Source of the DNA: Secundilactobacillus collinoides DSM 20515 = JCM 1123
Lineage (GTDB): Bacteria > Bacillota > Bacilli > Lactobacillales > Lactobacillaceae
Reading direction: 5' to 3'
DNA length: 64,000 nucleotides
NCBI RefSeq assembly: GCF_001435975.1
Contig: NZ_AYYR01000053.1
Location: 15,425-79,424, forward strand
Below, one piece after another: positions 1 to 10,620 of the stretch (position 1 is its first letter; every line of letters starts with the position of its first letter). The translations under genes and the position numbers were made by a program. Under the pieces are notes generated by a model that had not been told where the DNA came from, ran no database searches, and was given only the letters and a program-made list of their open reading frames with translations.

Positions 1-18
1 GGCGCCTTGCTCCATGCT

Positions 19-492
19 CTAGTACCTCTTCATCACCCTATCAATCTGCCGCTGTTGATCTCTTCGCTTCAAGGTCTCGCGTTTATCGTACTCGTGCTTC
101 CCTTTCGCGACGCCAATCAACACCTTTGCGACACCATTTTTCAGATAAACTCGCAATGGAATCAGCGTGATACCCTTATCAGATGCAGCATCCTGCAGTT
201 TCTTAATTTCTTTTTTATGCAGCAGGAGTTTTCTGTTCCGCAACGGGTCGTGGTTAAACCGGTTCCCCTCGGCATATTCGTCGATGTGGACGTTCATTAA
301 CCATGCTTCGTTATTGCGAATCTGGGCGAATCCATCCTGCAAGGTGATTCGTCTTGCCCGGACCGATTTGATCTCGGTACCCGTTAAGACCATGCCGGCT
401 TCGTACGTATCGAGGATCGCATAATCATGACGGGCTTTTTTATTTTGCGCCATCACGTTTTTATCGTTAGGCGTCTTTTTCTTTTTAGCCAT
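19..492 (-). CDS. smpB: SsrA-binding protein SmpB
   Basis: SmpB binds tmRNA and brings it to stalled ribosomes for trans-translation in the cytoplasm. The 157-residue product has the family's usual length. The N-terminal half carries the conserved block [19 protein letters not shown], followed by EIKSVR, of the tmRNA-binding OB fold. The C-terminal tail ([16 protein letters not shown] and onward) is basic, as needed for entry into the decoding site. The ATG at 492 is chosen because AGGTGAGG ends four bases before it; a TTG one codon upstream is possible. It lies 27 bp downstream of rnr, the usual pairing, since RNase R degrades the mRNAs released by this system. Confidence 0.97.
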   Translation of the reverse strand: MAKKKKTPNDKNVMAQNKKARHDYAILDTYEAGMVLTGTEIKSVRARRITLQDGFAQIRNNEAWLMNVHIDEYAEGNRFNHDPLRNRKLLLHKKEIKKLQDAASDKGITLIPLRVYLKNGVAKVLIGVAKGKHEYDKRETLKRRDQQRQIDRVMKRY

Positions 493-519
493 CAATCCTC
501 ACCTGACTTATCGTTAAGT

Positions 520-2940
520 TTAGTTGTGCTTTCGTGGCTGGTTACGGTTGTTATTGTTGTGGTTGCCGCCATTGTTATGGTTGCGGTTATTTCCACTGCC
601 ATTACTGTTACGGTTACCGCCGCCGTGGTTATTGCCGCCACGATTGTTGCTTCCACGGTTATTGTTGCTGTGGTTGCGATTATTGTTATTACCGTTACGG
701 TTATTTCCATGTCCAAATGAACCGCCGTTACGACCACCGCGACTGCGTGACTCACGTTTTGGCAGCAGATCAGACGTTGGCGCCTTTTCAGGGTTGACCA
801 AGTCAAAATCAATTTGGCTTTGTTCCTTATCGACGTTGACGACTTTCACCCGAACTGGTTGGCCGATCCGGTAAGTCCGCTTCGTTGTCCGGCCAACAAG
901 TGCCAGGAACTTTTCAACGTACTCGTAATAGTCGTCCTGCATCCGGCTGATATGAATCAAACCTTCAACGGTGTTTGGCAGTTCGATGAACATCCCAAAC
1001 TTCATGACAGAGCTGACCGTGGCATCGAATTCTTCGCCAATGTGATCAGCCATGTATTCAGCTTTCTTCATAGCATCCGTGTCACGTTCGGCATCGATTG
1101 CCCGCCGTTCCATTTCAGAGCTGTGCACACCAATTTCTTCCAAAAGGTTGGCGTAGCGTGCCTTAGATTCAGCGTTGATACCATGGTCTTCGTAGTAGTG
1201 GATCAACCGGTGCACCATGGTGTCAGGGTAACGCCGAATTGGCGATGTAAAGTGGGTGTAATACTTAGCTGCTAACCCAAAGTGACCCAGGGATTGGTCA
1301 GTATACTTGGCTTGTTTCAAACTCCGCAGCATCATTACTGAAACAACGGCTTCTTCCGGTTGGCCGGCAACGCCCTTTAACACGTTTTGCAGCATCTTTG
1401 GCCGCAAGTGATCTGGATCACCTTTGACGTTGATACCAAACGCCGTCAGGAACTCAAAGAAGCTCTTCACACGTTCGCCATCTGGCGTTTCGTGGACCCG
1501 GTAAATAAATGGTGCTTTGGCCTTGTTATAGTGTTCAGCAACGGTTTCGTTTGCAGCCAGCATGAAGGATTCAATCATCCGTTCAGCGACACCGCGGACC
1601 CGCAGCTTAATATCGATTGCGTGGCCCTTGTCGTCAACAATGATTTCTGCTTCGGTGTCATCAAAGTCAATCGCACCACGGCGTTTACGAGACTTGTACA
1701 AGATCTTGTGCAGTTCAGCCATTTGGTCAAACATTGGCGTTAATTCGCCGTAGCGGTCACGGGTTGCTTCATCGTGGGCTTCCAGTATCTTGTTGACATC
1801 GGTGTAGGTCATCCGTGCTTTAGACTTCATCACACTAGGATGGATGCGGTGGTTAACCACGTTCCCCTCAGAATCAATTTCCATTTCGCAGGACATGCAA
1901 AGCCGCAGCACGCCTTCGTTCAGCGAGCAAATACCGTTTGATAAACGACGCGGGAGCATTGGAATCACACGGTCGGTCAAGTAGACACTGGTACCTCGCT
2001 TGTAGGCTTCCTGATCAAGCAGTGTGCCCTCTTTAACGTAGTGCGAAACGTCAGCAATATGCACCCCTAAGTGGTAGTTGCCGTTGTCCATTTTCCAAAC
2101 GGTAACGGCATCATCCAAGTCTTTTGAGGACTCGCCGTCAATGGTGACCAAATTCTGGTCAGTGACGTCTTCGCGTCCCTTTAATTCTTCATCAGTAACA
2201 TGGTCTGGAATCGCGTCAGCTTCTTCCAAAACGTCTTCTGGGAATTCAGACGGAATATCATGGGCGTATACGATCGACAGAATATCAATGCCGGGATCGT
2301 CCACACTCCCAATGATCTGTTTTGCGATTCCCACCATAGCCAGTGGGTGTTCCGTAGTTGGAAATTCAGTGATTTCCGCTGTGACAACTTCCCCTGGAGT
2401 AGGCTTTAATCCGGTATCTACAACGTAGAAACTGTACCGTTTCAACTTCTTGTCAGTTAACCGAACCTGACCGTAATAGCCCTTATCGTCATCCGTCTGC
2501 AAGAATTCACCTACAACTTGGGTGTAGTGGTGGGTTGCAATACCGGTAACTTTTCCTTCAGGACCGCGGTCAGAACGCGGGTCAGCTGGACGTACGATCT
2601 CCATCTCAACTTCATCACCGTTCAGCGCTAACTTCGTGTTATCTGGTGCGATGTAAGCATCTGGCAAGTCATCATCGTAAGCAACAAAGCCAAAGCCCTT
2701 GTCGTTACTGTGAAAAATCCCAGTCAGCACGCGAGCCTTCGGGTCTAATTGAAATTCAGAGTCGCCGGTGACCACTGCCACCTTGTCACGTTCGAGACGT
2801 GCGAGTTCCTGCACGATCAGTTTAAAAGCCGCTGAGCCGTGATAGTGCAGGGCGTCAGAAACATCTTCAACGCGAAATTTTTTGGTTGGATTTGCGCGCA
2901 GCAGATCCTCAATTTGTTGCTTTAAGTTGTTATCTTCCAA
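520..2940 (-). CDS. rnr: Ribonuclease R with Asn/Gly-rich C-terminal tail
   Basis: RNase R is a processive 3'-5' exoribonuclease that degrades structured RNA. The 806-residue protein shows an N-terminal winged-helix region, two cold-shock domains (about residues 65-220), the RNB catalytic domain with the metal-binding block DGESSKDLDDAV near residue 270, and an S1 domain (about 635-720, with MKFGMFIELP). The last 76 residues or so are low complexity: about 31 Asn and 11 Arg with many Gly, and no acidic residue. Family members usually end in a Lys-rich basic tail, so this is an unusual version of a basic RNA-binding tail. The start is TTG, seven bases after GAGGA. It follows estA by 14 bp and precedes smpB, probably in one transcript. 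Confidence 0.96.
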   Translation of the reverse strand: MEDNNLKQQIEDLLRANPTKKFRVEDVSDALHYHGSAAFKLIVQELARLERDKVAVVTGDSEFQLDPKARVLTGIFHSNDKGFGFVAYDDDLPDAYIAPDNTKLALNGDEVEMEIVRPADPRSDRGPEGKVTGIATHHYTQVVGEFLQTDDDKGYYGQVRLTDKKLKRYSFYVVDTGLKPTPGEVVTAEITEFPTTEHPLAMVGIAKQIIGSVDDPGIDILSIVYAHDIPSEFPEDVLEEADAIPDHVTDEELKGREDVTDQNLVTIDGESSKDLDDAVTVWKMDNGNYHLGVHIADVSHYVKEGTLLDQEAYKRGTSVYLTDRVIPMLPRRLSNGICSLNEGVLRLCMSCEMEIDSEGNVVNHRIHPSVMKSKARMTYTDVNKILEAHDEATRDRYGELTPMFDQMAELHKILYKSRKRRGAIDFDDTEAEIIVDDKGHAIDIKLRVRGVAERMIESFMLAANETVAEHYNKAKAPFIYRVHETPDGERVKSFFEFLTAFGINVKGDPDHLRPKMLQNVLKGVAGQPEEAVVSVMMLRSLKQAKYTDQSLGHFGLAAKYYTHFTSPIRRYPDTMVHRLIHYYEDHGINAESKARYANLLEEIGVHSSEMERRAIDAERDTDAMKKAEYMADHIGEEFDATVSSVMKFGMFIELPNTVEGLIHISRMQDDYYEYVEKFLALVGRTTKRTYRIGQPVRVKVVNVDKEQSQIDFDLVNPEKAPTSDLLPKRESRSRGGRNGGSFGHGNNRNGNNNNRNHSNNNRGSNNRGGNNHGGGNRNSNGSGNNRNHNNGGNHNNNNRNQPRKHN

Positions 2941-2954
2941 AGTTTATTCCTCAT

Positions 2955-3704
2955 TTAATTATAGATTGTCGTTAAGTAAGTATCTAAATCTGCCATGAGT
3001 TCATGGCGGGCACTGTTGACCGTAATGACGTGGCCAGCATGCTCATAGTAATGAAAGTCGACCTGGGCGTTTGTGAGCGCCTTTTTCAGGTCGTAAGCAC
3101 AGTTAGCGTCGATGAGTTCATCCTCGCCGCCCTGCGCTACAAAAACGGCCTTATGGATGGCGGGCAAATCGTCCGTTACCGTTTGGGCAAACGTGTTCAC
3201 TTGCGCTAGTTGAGCTGGAACATTGGCCCTTAACCAGTCCAGATCAGCGTTAATCTCATCCTGAGTCAAATCAGTGTACTTGTAAGTTGCCGCGGCTAGC
3301 TTGATGAATTCCGGTACCAGGTTAGACCCCCGGGAACGGACGACTGGGGAACTAAACGAGCCGCCGCCAATGAGATCCGGATCAGTTTCCAGTGCCTTCA
3401 TGGCAAAAATGCCGCCGAGTGACAACCCAAAGATACTGATCTGCTGATACCCTTTGTCGCGTAATTGTTGAATGGCAGCAAGTGTGTCTTGCCACCAAGC
3501 AGCAGGTGAACCCTGGGTCAAAATATCCTTTGGCTCTCCCGTTGCGTGACCTGTAAACATGGATGCTAACACGGTGTACCCTTCACTCTGCAAATGACGA
3601 CCTAACATCCGGACATCGTTACTGCTGCTAGCATATGCATGCATCAAAACGATGGCTTTCGGGCCGTCGTTTTCAAAGAAAAACGGTTTTGGCATTTGAA
3701 TCAT
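2955..3704 (-). CDS. Carboxylesterase, alpha/beta hydrolase (Est30-like)
   Basis: This is a cytoplasmic serine esterase of the alpha/beta-hydrolase fold, expected to hydrolyse short acyl esters. Visible are the oxyanion/N-terminal block VLMHAYASSSND, the nucleophile elbow GLSLGG, an acid residue in GGEDELIDA and the catalytic His in HAGHVITV, giving a full Ser-Asp-His triad. The start at 3704 is set by GGAGGTG seven bases upstream; a longer frame to 3725 would place that site inside the gene. At 249 residues it matches the family of small thermostable esterases (Est/EstA) often found between secG and rnr in Bacillales and lactobacilli. The natural substrate cannot be read from the sequence. 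Confidence 0.88.
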   Translation of the reverse strand: MIQMPKPFFFENDGPKAIVLMHAYASSSNDVRMLGRHLQSEGYTVLASMFTGHATGEPKDILTQGSPAAWWQDTLAAIQQLRDKGYQQISIFGLSLGGIFAMKALETDPDLIGGGSFSSPVVRSRGSNLVPEFIKLAAATYKYTDLTQDEINADLDWLRANVPAQLAQVNTFAQTVTDDLPAIHKAVFVAQGGEDELIDANCAYDLKKALTNAQVDFHYYEHAGHVITVNSARHELMADLDTYLTTIYN

Positions 3705-3755
3705 GGTGTTCACCTCCAATAACAACTACGCCAAAGATTCAAAAAATTCACAAAA

Positions 3756-3781
3756 ATCCTCCTGCGAATTCACAGGAGGAT
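3756..3781 (-). terminator. Terminator after secG
   Basis: A perfect 9-bp stem (ATCCTCCTG / CAGGAGGAT) with an 8-base loop is followed on the minus strand by a run of five T. It lies just past the secG stop and upstream of the esterase start, so estA-rnr-smpB need read-through or their own promoter. Confidence 0.75.
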
Positions 3782-3788
3782 CCAATTG

Positions 3789-4025
3789 CTAGTGTGATGA
3801 TAAGTAAGCTAAAGCCAACGCTAAAACGAAGAAAATAACACCTAATACGACAGTTACCCGTTGCATAAAGGCTTCAAATCCACGTGCTTTTTGTTGTTGA
3901 AAAAGATCCGGTGAGCCACCACTAAGAGCGGACATCGCGTCATCTTGCTTAGAAGGTTGCATCAACACAGCGACAATGATAAGGACACTATCAATCATCA
4001 GTCCTGTTAACAATAAATTACTCAA
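3789..4025 (-). CDS. secG: Preprotein translocase subunit SecG
   Basis: SecG is the small accessory subunit of the SecYEG export channel. The 78-residue product has two hydrophobic segments (LLTGLMIDSVLIIVAVLM and VVLGVIFFVLALALAYL) joined by a loop with the family motif MQPSKQDDAMSALSGGS. The start is taken as the TTG at 4025, because AGGAGG lies eight bases upstream; this gives the normal SecG length, whereas the frame open to 4073 adds 16 poorly matching residues. The order secG-est-rnr-smpB is common in Firmicutes. Confidence 0.93.
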   Translation of the reverse strand: MSNLLLTGLMIDSVLIIVAVLMQPSKQDDAMSALSGGSPDLFQQQKARGFEAFMQRVTVVLGVIFFVLALALAYLSSH

Positions 4026-4118
4026 GAAATTGCCTCCTATATTACACATTTCTCCGACAATACCTTTATACAATTTATCATAAAACGCAAGTAATTACCA
4101 CCCGTGCGCGCAGAAGAT

Positions 4119-5657
4119 TTAACTGCCATTCATTTTTAACAGCGCCTGACGTACGTTTTCATGTTGATCTAACGGCGTATGGACGATTAACAAGTCGCCC
4201 ACTCGAACCAGGGTATCCCCCCGCGGTACGATACGGCGTTCGCCGCGCTGAATTTCCGTCAGCAACGCACCCTGTGGCCAATTGACTTCCCGCACCTGTT
4301 TGCCATCTAAGACCGAATTGGCAAACACAGGAATCTCCATGTGCCCCACCTCGTCAGTCAGATGCCGTTGCGCAGGCGTCTGCATTTTCTCCAACATGGC
4401 CGCATAGACGGGTGCCCCGTTTAACAGGTCCACTGTCATGTAGGCAATCAGTGAGACTACAGCCAACGGCATCAAATGGTGGAGTGACCCCACCATCTCA
4501 GTAATCAATAGGATTGCGGTAAAGGGGGCTTTACTAATGCCCGCAAAGTAACCCGCCATCGCTGCAATAATGAATATTGGGACGTATTCCGGCTTCGTCA
4601 GCTGCCAGAGCACCATCAATTTACCGAAAAAGGCGCCAAATACCGCTCCCAGGGTCAAGATTGGCAAGAAAATGCCACCTGGCAGCCCCGTCCCATAAGC
4701 AATCATTGAATAAACAAACCGTAGCACAAAGATACCGAGCAAAATAAGTGCGGTCGGGGTATGCATACCTAAAGACACGATCAGCCCGTTCCCACCGCCG
4801 AGCACGCTAGGTAGATACCAAGCAACCGGCATGAGCAAAATCAACGCAATAATACTGTAATACTGGTCGGGGAGCCAGGTTATTTTATGATACCAATCCC
4901 CAACCCGCAGGACAACGCTCTGGTACAACCGTCCTAAAAGCCCCAGGGCAATGCCAAGAACGATTAACAAGCCATATTGTCTGAGCGGTAACGAGGCAAA
5001 GTAACTAATATGTAAAACCGGTGTGAGGCCAAAAACGGCCGTCGACACGAAGTTGGCTGCAAGCGCGCTAGCCAACGCCGATAACCAGATCAACGTGGAA
5101 AAGTTATGATAAACCTCTTCTAGGATAAATAAGGTACTGGCAATCGGTGCGTTAAAGGCCGCTGACAAGCCAGCCGACGCCCCGCTAGCAATCATCAGTC
5201 GCCGTTGACTGCCGGTGTTATGCGTGACCGCAGCCACGCCCTGCCCAACTGTTGCACCTAACTGAATCGAAGGGCCTTCCCGTCCTAAAAACAGTCCGGA
5301 CCCGATAGCTAAGACACCACCGACGAATTTTTTCCAAAGAACCGGCCACCAGTGATAATCAAGTTCCCCCATGAGCTGCCCTTCAACTTGTGGGATCCCC
5401 GAACCCTTAATTTCCGGGGTTTGTTTGATAAGAACGCCGGTAATTAAGGTCAAAGCGACACTAATCATGACCCACACGCCTAACAGCCACACATGGTGGT
5501 GTGCCTGACCAAAGAACCATTGCACCAGCAGCAAGCCATTCATGATCAGTAACCGAAATAAACTAATGACAACACCGACAAATAATCCGATCACAAGTCC
5601 GCGGCCCACGGCAGCCAACCGCGAATAATCCCGCTGTCTTCCCTCTTTTGATTCCAT
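4119..5657 (-). CDS. ClC family chloride/proton antiporter with C-terminal TrkA-C (RCK_C) domain
   Basis: This is an integral membrane chloride channel/antiporter of 512 residues. The N-terminal about 420 residues hold the ClC core with the anion-filter motifs GSGIP, GREGP (gating Glu) and GLPGGIFLP. The FILEEV segment keeps the Glu that in E. coli ClC-ec1 serves as the internal proton site, which favours a Cl-/H+ exchanger rather than a plain channel. The last about 80 residues (from REVNWPQGALLTEIQRG) match a ligand-binding RCK_C domain, an arrangement known in bacterial ClC proteins. The start at 5657 follows AGAGG by seven bases. It stands alone between the secG and eno units; a role in acid or osmotic balance is inferred. 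Confidence 0.9.
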   Translation of the reverse strand: MESKEGRQRDYSRLAAVGRGLVIGLFVGVVISLFRLLIMNGLLLVQWFFGQAHHHVWLLGVWVMISVALTLITGVLIKQTPEIKGSGIPQVEGQLMGELDYHWWPVLWKKFVGGVLAIGSGLFLGREGPSIQLGATVGQGVAAVTHNTGSQRRLMIASGASAGLSAAFNAPIASTLFILEEVYHNFSTLIWLSALASALAANFVSTAVFGLTPVLHISYFASLPLRQYGLLIVLGIALGLLGRLYQSVVLRVGDWYHKITWLPDQYYSIIALILLMPVAWYLPSVLGGGNGLIVSLGMHTPTALILLGIFVLRFVYSMIAYGTGLPGGIFLPILTLGAVFGAFFGKLMVLWQLTKPEYVPIFIIAAMAGYFAGISKAPFTAILLITEMVGSLHHLMPLAVVSLIAYMTVDLLNGAPVYAAMLEKMQTPAQRHLTDEVGHMEIPVFANSVLDGKQVREVNWPQGALLTEIQRGERRIVPRGDTLVRVGDLLIVHTPLDQHENVRQALLKMNGS

Positions 5658-5814
5658 TACATAACCTCTTTTTCCGCAAAATACTATGGTTAAGTTTAGC
5701 ATATTCAGTGCCTTGTGAAAAATCTGAATGTGGCGGGGAACAATGCTTAGCTAAGCAATCTGTCTCACAGTTCGATTCTGGGCACTGAAATTCAGTCGCA
5801 AAAGAACCAAACAA

Positions 5815-5841
5815 AAACCGCCCAGCATAACTGGACGGTTT
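5815..5841 (-). terminator. Terminator of the glycolytic cluster (after eno)
   Basis: An 11-bp stem (AAACCGTCCAG / CTGGGCGGTTT on the minus strand, one U-G pair) is followed by T residues just after the eno stop. It marks the end of the cggR-gap-pgk-tpiA-eno cluster. Confidence 0.85.
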
Positions 5842-5867
5842 GATAAATCGAGATTTAATGTCGATTA

Positions 5868-7199
<1,332 letters not shown>

Positions 7200-7217
7200 T
7201 TATGAAAGTTTTACCTA

Positions 7218-7238
7218 ACGGGAAACAATTTTCCCCGT
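7218..7238 (-). promoter_or_regulatory. eno: Hairpin in the eno 5' leader
   Basis: ACGGGAAA and TTTCCCCGT form an inverted repeat with one bulged base and a tiny loop, between the predicted eno transcription start and its ribosome binding site. No T-run follows, so it is more likely an mRNA-stabilising or processing hairpin than a terminator. The function is inferred. Confidence 0.4.
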
Positions 7239-7242
7239 GTCT

Positions 7243-7271
7243 ATTTTATAAGTTTACTCTTGAACTTGCAA
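7243..7271 (-). promoter_or_regulatory. eno: Sigma-A promoter of eno
   Basis: On the minus strand TTGCAA (7266-7271) and TAAAAT (7243-7248) are separated by exactly 17 bases in the tpiA-eno gap. This points to an internal promoter giving extra eno transcript. Confidence 0.55.
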
Positions 7272-7283
7272 TTACTATTTCAC

Positions 7284-8039
7284 TTATTTTTGGTAGTGTA
7301 CCAATTGCAAATAAGTTTCGGCGTTCAAACTGGCACCGCCAGCTAACACACCGTCAATGTTTGGCTTAGCCATGATTGAATCGATGTTTTCCGGATTCAC
7401 ACTGCCGCCGTACAACACCCGCATCTCATTGGCGACGTCATCGCTGTATAAATCAGCAACCGTCTGCCGAATGAGGTAACAGCCCTCTTCAGCTTGTTCA
7501 GCCGAAGCAGACTTGCCGCTGCCGATTGCCCAACTGGGCTCATAAGCAATGATCAACTGCCGTGCCCGTTCTTCTGTAATGCCCTTCAAGGCGCCAGTCA
7601 CCTGACTAACGACCCAGTGGATCTTCTCACCGGCTTCTAAACGGCCCATCGTTTCATCACAGCAAAGAATCGGCGTCATCTGGTTACGATACACAGCATG
7701 TACCTTGCGATTGATAGTGTCATCAGTTTCGTTGAAGTAGGCTCGCCGTTCAGAATGACCCACAATAACGTAGGTGATCTTCATTGCAGCCAGCGCCTGG
7801 GGACTCGTTTCTCCCGTAAAGGCGCCAGAGTCTTCCCAGTAACAGTCTTCAGCTGCGATTCGCAACCTGTGACCCGGATTATTGGCTAACATGGTGGACA
7901 ACAGAATGGCCGGCGCGGCAATTGCCGTTTCGACTTCTGCCGGATCAGTCACCTGGTCCGAGACGGCCTGCATGAAGGCCTTCGCCTCATCAATCGTCTT
8001 GTTCATTTTCCAGTTACCCGCAATTAGTGGTATTCGCAC
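7284..8039 (-). CDS. tpiA: Triosephosphate isomerase
   Basis: TpiA interconverts dihydroxyacetone phosphate and glyceraldehyde 3-phosphate. The 251-residue protein is full length, with the N-terminal block IAGNWKMNK, the catalytic His in VGHSERR, the catalytic Glu in AYEPSWAIG and the phosphate-binding block [10 protein letters not shown]. The start is GTG at 8039, nine bases after AAGGAG. It sits between pgk and eno; a weak hairpin separates it from pgk and a separate promoter for eno follows it. Confidence 0.98.
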   Translation of the reverse strand: MRIPLIAGNWKMNKTIDEAKAFMQAVSDQVTDPAEVETAIAAPAILLSTMLANNPGHRLRIAAEDCYWEDSGAFTGETSPQALAAMKITYVIVGHSERRAYFNETDDTINRKVHAVYRNQMTPILCCDETMGRLEAGEKIHWVVSQVTGALKGITEERARQLIIAYEPSWAIGSGKSASAEQAEEGCYLIRQTVADLYSDDVANEMRVLYGGSVNPENIDSIMAKPNIDGVLAGGASLNAETYLQLVHYQK

Positions 8040-8154
8040 AGTTGAACGCTCCTTTTTAAATCAATTTCACATGACCTATTCTATCGAAATGAAACCGGTT
8101 TTACTAGTAAACACCATTTTCAAATCTTATCATGCTGATGAAACTGATAGTAAA

Positions 8155-8182
8155 GAAGCCAGGACACACGGGCCCCAGCTTC
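8155..8182 (-). terminator. Weak hairpin between pgk and tpiA
   Basis: GAAGC and GCTTC flank a GC-rich imperfect stem on the minus strand, followed by TTTACT. The T-run is short, so this is probably a leaky attenuator or processing site inside the glycolytic cluster. Confidence 0.35.
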
Positions 8183-8190
8183 AAAAAAGT

Positions 8191-9393
8191 TTACTTATCG
8201 CTGATTGCAGCAATCCCAGGTAAAGTCTTACCTTCGAGGTATTCAAGGGAAGCACCGCCACCAGTTGAGATGTGGGTCAATTGGTCGCCGACACCTAATT
8301 GTTGAACAGCAGCTGTTGAATCACCACCACCAACGATGGTTGTCGCATTGCTCAAAGTGCCTAAGAACTTACCAATTTCGAGGGTTCCTTCGGCATAGTT
8401 GGACATTTCGAACACACCCATTGGGCCGTTCCAAACGACTAACTTAGCATCCTTCAAAACATCCTTGAATTCAGCAACTGACTTAGGGCCGATATCAAGC
8501 GCCATGTAACCATCAGGAATGTCGCCATCGACAGTCTTGTGGTCAGCATCGTTATCAAACTTAGCCGCAACAACGGAATCAGTAGGCAGTGCCAGCTTGT
8601 CGCCAGCCTTTTCCATGATTTCCTTAGCTAAGTCGATCTTGTCAGTTTCAACGAGTGAGTTCCCAATCTTCATACCCTTTGCGGCGTAGAAGGTGTAGGT
8701 CATCCCACCACCAATAATGACTTTGTCGGCTTTGTCCAGCAAGTTATCGATAACACCGATCTTATCAGAAACCTTGGCACCACCTAAGATGGCAACAAAT
8801 GGATGTTCTGGGTTAGAAACGGCACCACCGATAAACTTGATTTCCTTTTCCATCAAGAAGCCAGCAGCGGTCTGCGGCATGTTGGAAGCAATCCCAACGT
8901 TTGACGCGTGTGACCGGTGAGCAGTCCCGAAGGCATCGTTAACAAAGACGTCACCAAGTGATGCCCAGTACTTGCCTAATTCAGGGTCGTTACCTGATTC
9001 GCGCTTAACGTTTTCGCCGTCCTTAACGTCTTCATAACGGGTGTTTTCCATTACTAGAACGTCACCGTTGTTCATCTTATCGATGGCGGTTTCAAGTTGT
9101 GCACCTTCAGTTACAGGCACGAAGGTAACCGGCTTGTTCAACAAGTTAGAAAGACGTTCAGCAACTGGACGCATTGACAAGGCAGGCTTGTCTTCTTCCT
9201 TCTTGATCCGGCCTAAGTGAGAGAGCAAGATGGCTTTGCCACCATGTTCGATCACGTATTTGATTGTTGGTAAAGCAGCCACGATCCGGTTGTCGTTACC
9301 AATAACGCCGTCCTTGATCGGGACGTTAAAGTCGACACGCATGAGGACTTTCTTACCATCTAAGTCTAAATCAGAAACAGTTAATTTAGCCAA
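8191..9393 (-). CDS. pgk: Phosphoglycerate kinase
   Basis: Pgk makes ATP by moving a phosphate from 1,3-bisphosphoglycerate to ADP. The 400-residue chain shows the N-terminal RVDFNVP signature, the substrate-binding HLGRIK and [11 protein letters not shown] blocks, the nucleotide-domain segment [21 protein letters not shown] and the C-terminal GGGDSTAAV. The start codon is TTG, with AGGAGG nine bases upstream; no ATG fits. It is separated from gap by a terminator and a 25-bp palindrome, which suggests that its level is adjusted separately from gap. Confidence 0.98.
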   Translation of the reverse strand: MAKLTVSDLDLDGKKVLMRVDFNVPIKDGVIGNDNRIVAALPTIKYVIEHGGKAILLSHLGRIKKEEDKPALSMRPVAERLSNLLNKPVTFVPVTEGAQLETAIDKMNNGDVLVMENTRYEDVKDGENVKRESGNDPELGKYWASLGDVFVNDAFGTAHRSHASNVGIASNMPQTAAGFLMEKEIKFIGGAVSNPEHPFVAILGGAKVSDKIGVIDNLLDKADKVIIGGGMTYTFYAAKGMKIGNSLVETDKIDLAKEIMEKAGDKLALPTDSVVAAKFDNDADHKTVDGDIPDGYMALDIGPKSVAEFKDVLKDAKLVVWNGPMGVFEMSNYAEGTLEIGKFLGTLSNATTIVGGGDSTAAVQQLGVGDQLTHISTGGGASLEYLEGKTLPGIAAISDK

Positions 9394-9420
9394 TTCTAAA
9401 TCCCTCCTGGGTACGAGTGG

Positions 9421-9445
9421 GTGTCGTTTCAGACTGAAACAACAC
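9421..9445. promoter_or_regulatory. 25-bp palindrome upstream of pgk
   Basis: GTGT-c-GTTTCAG-A-CTGAAAC-a-ACAC is a near-perfect inverted repeat centred on 9433, with one mismatched pair. It lies between the gap terminator and the pgk ribosome binding site. It could be an operator or a 5'-leader hairpin; no known consensus was recognised. Confidence 0.45.
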
Positions 9446-9476
9446 CAAATTTTAAGTGTTAATTGCGAAAAATGAT

Positions 9477-9510
9477 AAAAGGCGGAAGAAGTATCCTCCC
9501 TCCGCCTTTT
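9477..9510 (-). terminator. Terminator between gap and pgk
   Basis: A 10-bp stem AAAAGGCGGA / TCCGCCTTTT with a 14-base loop lies 33 bp after the gap stop. It would end part of the cggR-gap transcripts and leave gap mRNA more abundant than the downstream genes. Confidence 0.75.
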
Positions 9511-9543
9511 ATTTGGTTCAACTATTAACGTTTAAGGTTAATC

Positions 9544-10554
9544 TTAAAGTGAAGCGAAGTGCAACAATGTACGTACCATGTTGCAAGTGAAGCCCCATTC
9601 GTTGTCGTACCAAGCAACAGTCTTAACTAATTGGGCATCGCCATTAGTTGTAACTTCAGTCTGGGTAGGATCGAATACTGAGCCATGAGGGTCATCAATG
9701 ATATCAGTTGAAACGATTTCGTCATCGTTGTAACCAAAAGCATCGTTGTTTTCAGTGTGCTTCTTGATTGCTGCGTTAATTTCGTCAGCTGAAACCTTCT
9801 TGTCAAGAATTGAAACTAATTCAGTTAATGAACCATCAACAACGGCAACACGTTGTGCATGGCCTTGTAACTTACCGTTCAATTCTGGGATAACCAAACC
9901 GATAGCCTTAGCAGCACCAGTTGAATGAGGAATGGTGTTGATGCTTGCAGTACGGTTGTTACGCATCTTCTTGCCGCGAGGGCCATCAAGAATTTGTTGA
10001 GTAGCAGTGAAGGCGTGAATGGTAGTCATAGTACCGGCCTTGATGCCAAATTCTTCGTTCAAGAAGTAAGCCATAGGTGCTAAACAGTTAGTGGTACATG
10101 AACCGGCAGAAACGATCTTGTCGCTAGCTTGTAAGGTATCCAAGTTAACACCAGGAACAACAGTCCGGACATCACCAGCTGGAGCTGAAACAAGGACACG
10201 CTTAACGCCAGCGTCCAAGTGAGCTTGTGACTTTTCTTCTGAAGTGTAAAAACCAGTACATTCAAGAACGAAGTCAACGCCGTCGTTCTTAACCCAAGGA
10301 ATGTTTTGAGCCTTTGGTTCTGCATATACAGGGATTTCCTTACCGTCAACAACGATACCCTTATCAGTAGCAGAAACTTCGCCAGGGAAACGACCATGGG
10401 TTGAATCATACTTCAAAAGGTAAGCTAACATTGAAGGAGTAGTTAAATCGTTGATAGCAGCGACTTCAATGTCGTCAGAATGTAGTTCATGGATCCGTTT
10501 GAACGCTAAACGACCAATGCGTCCGAAACCATTAATACCAATTTTTACAGTCAT
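9544..10554 (-). CDS. gap: Glyceraldehyde-3-phosphate dehydrogenase (type I)
   Basis: Gap oxidises glyceraldehyde 3-phosphate with NAD+ and phosphate. The 336-residue protein has the Rossmann motif [14 protein letters not shown], the active-site block [13 protein letters not shown] with the catalytic Cys, and the C-terminal [16 protein letters not shown] typical of the glycolytic NAD-dependent enzyme. The start at 10554 follows AAAGGAGG. It is the first enzyme gene after its regulator cggR, as in B. subtilis and lactobacilli. Confidence 0.98.
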   Translation of the reverse strand: MTVKIGINGFGRIGRLAFKRIHELHSDDIEVAAINDLTTPSMLAYLLKYDSTHGRFPGEVSATDKGIVVDGKEIPVYAEPKAQNIPWVKNDGVDFVLECTGFYTSEEKSQAHLDAGVKRVLVSAPAGDVRTVVPGVNLDTLQASDKIVSAGSCTTNCLAPMAYFLNEEFGIKAGTMTTIHAFTATQQILDGPRGKKMRNNRTASINTIPHSTGAAKAIGLVIPELNGKLQGHAQRVAVVDGSLTELVSILDKKVSADEINAAIKKHTENNDAFGYNDDEIVSTDIIDDPHGSVFDPTQTEVTTNGDAQLVKTVAWYDNEWGFTCNMVRTLLHFASL

Positions 10555-10620
10555 ACTGTGATTTCCTCCTTTAGGAAATAAAAAAATATATTTTAAGCAG
10601 TAATACCAGATAATATAGTA

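Noticed and set aside
1-18. tmRNA gene downstream of smpB
   Set aside because: It is often adjacent to smpB, but the window starts too close to tell.
427-874. Several plus-strand and minus-strand frames over the end of rnr
   Set aside because: They are shadows of the Asn/Gly-rich coding repeat, with low-complexity Val/Leu/Cys/Tyr peptides.
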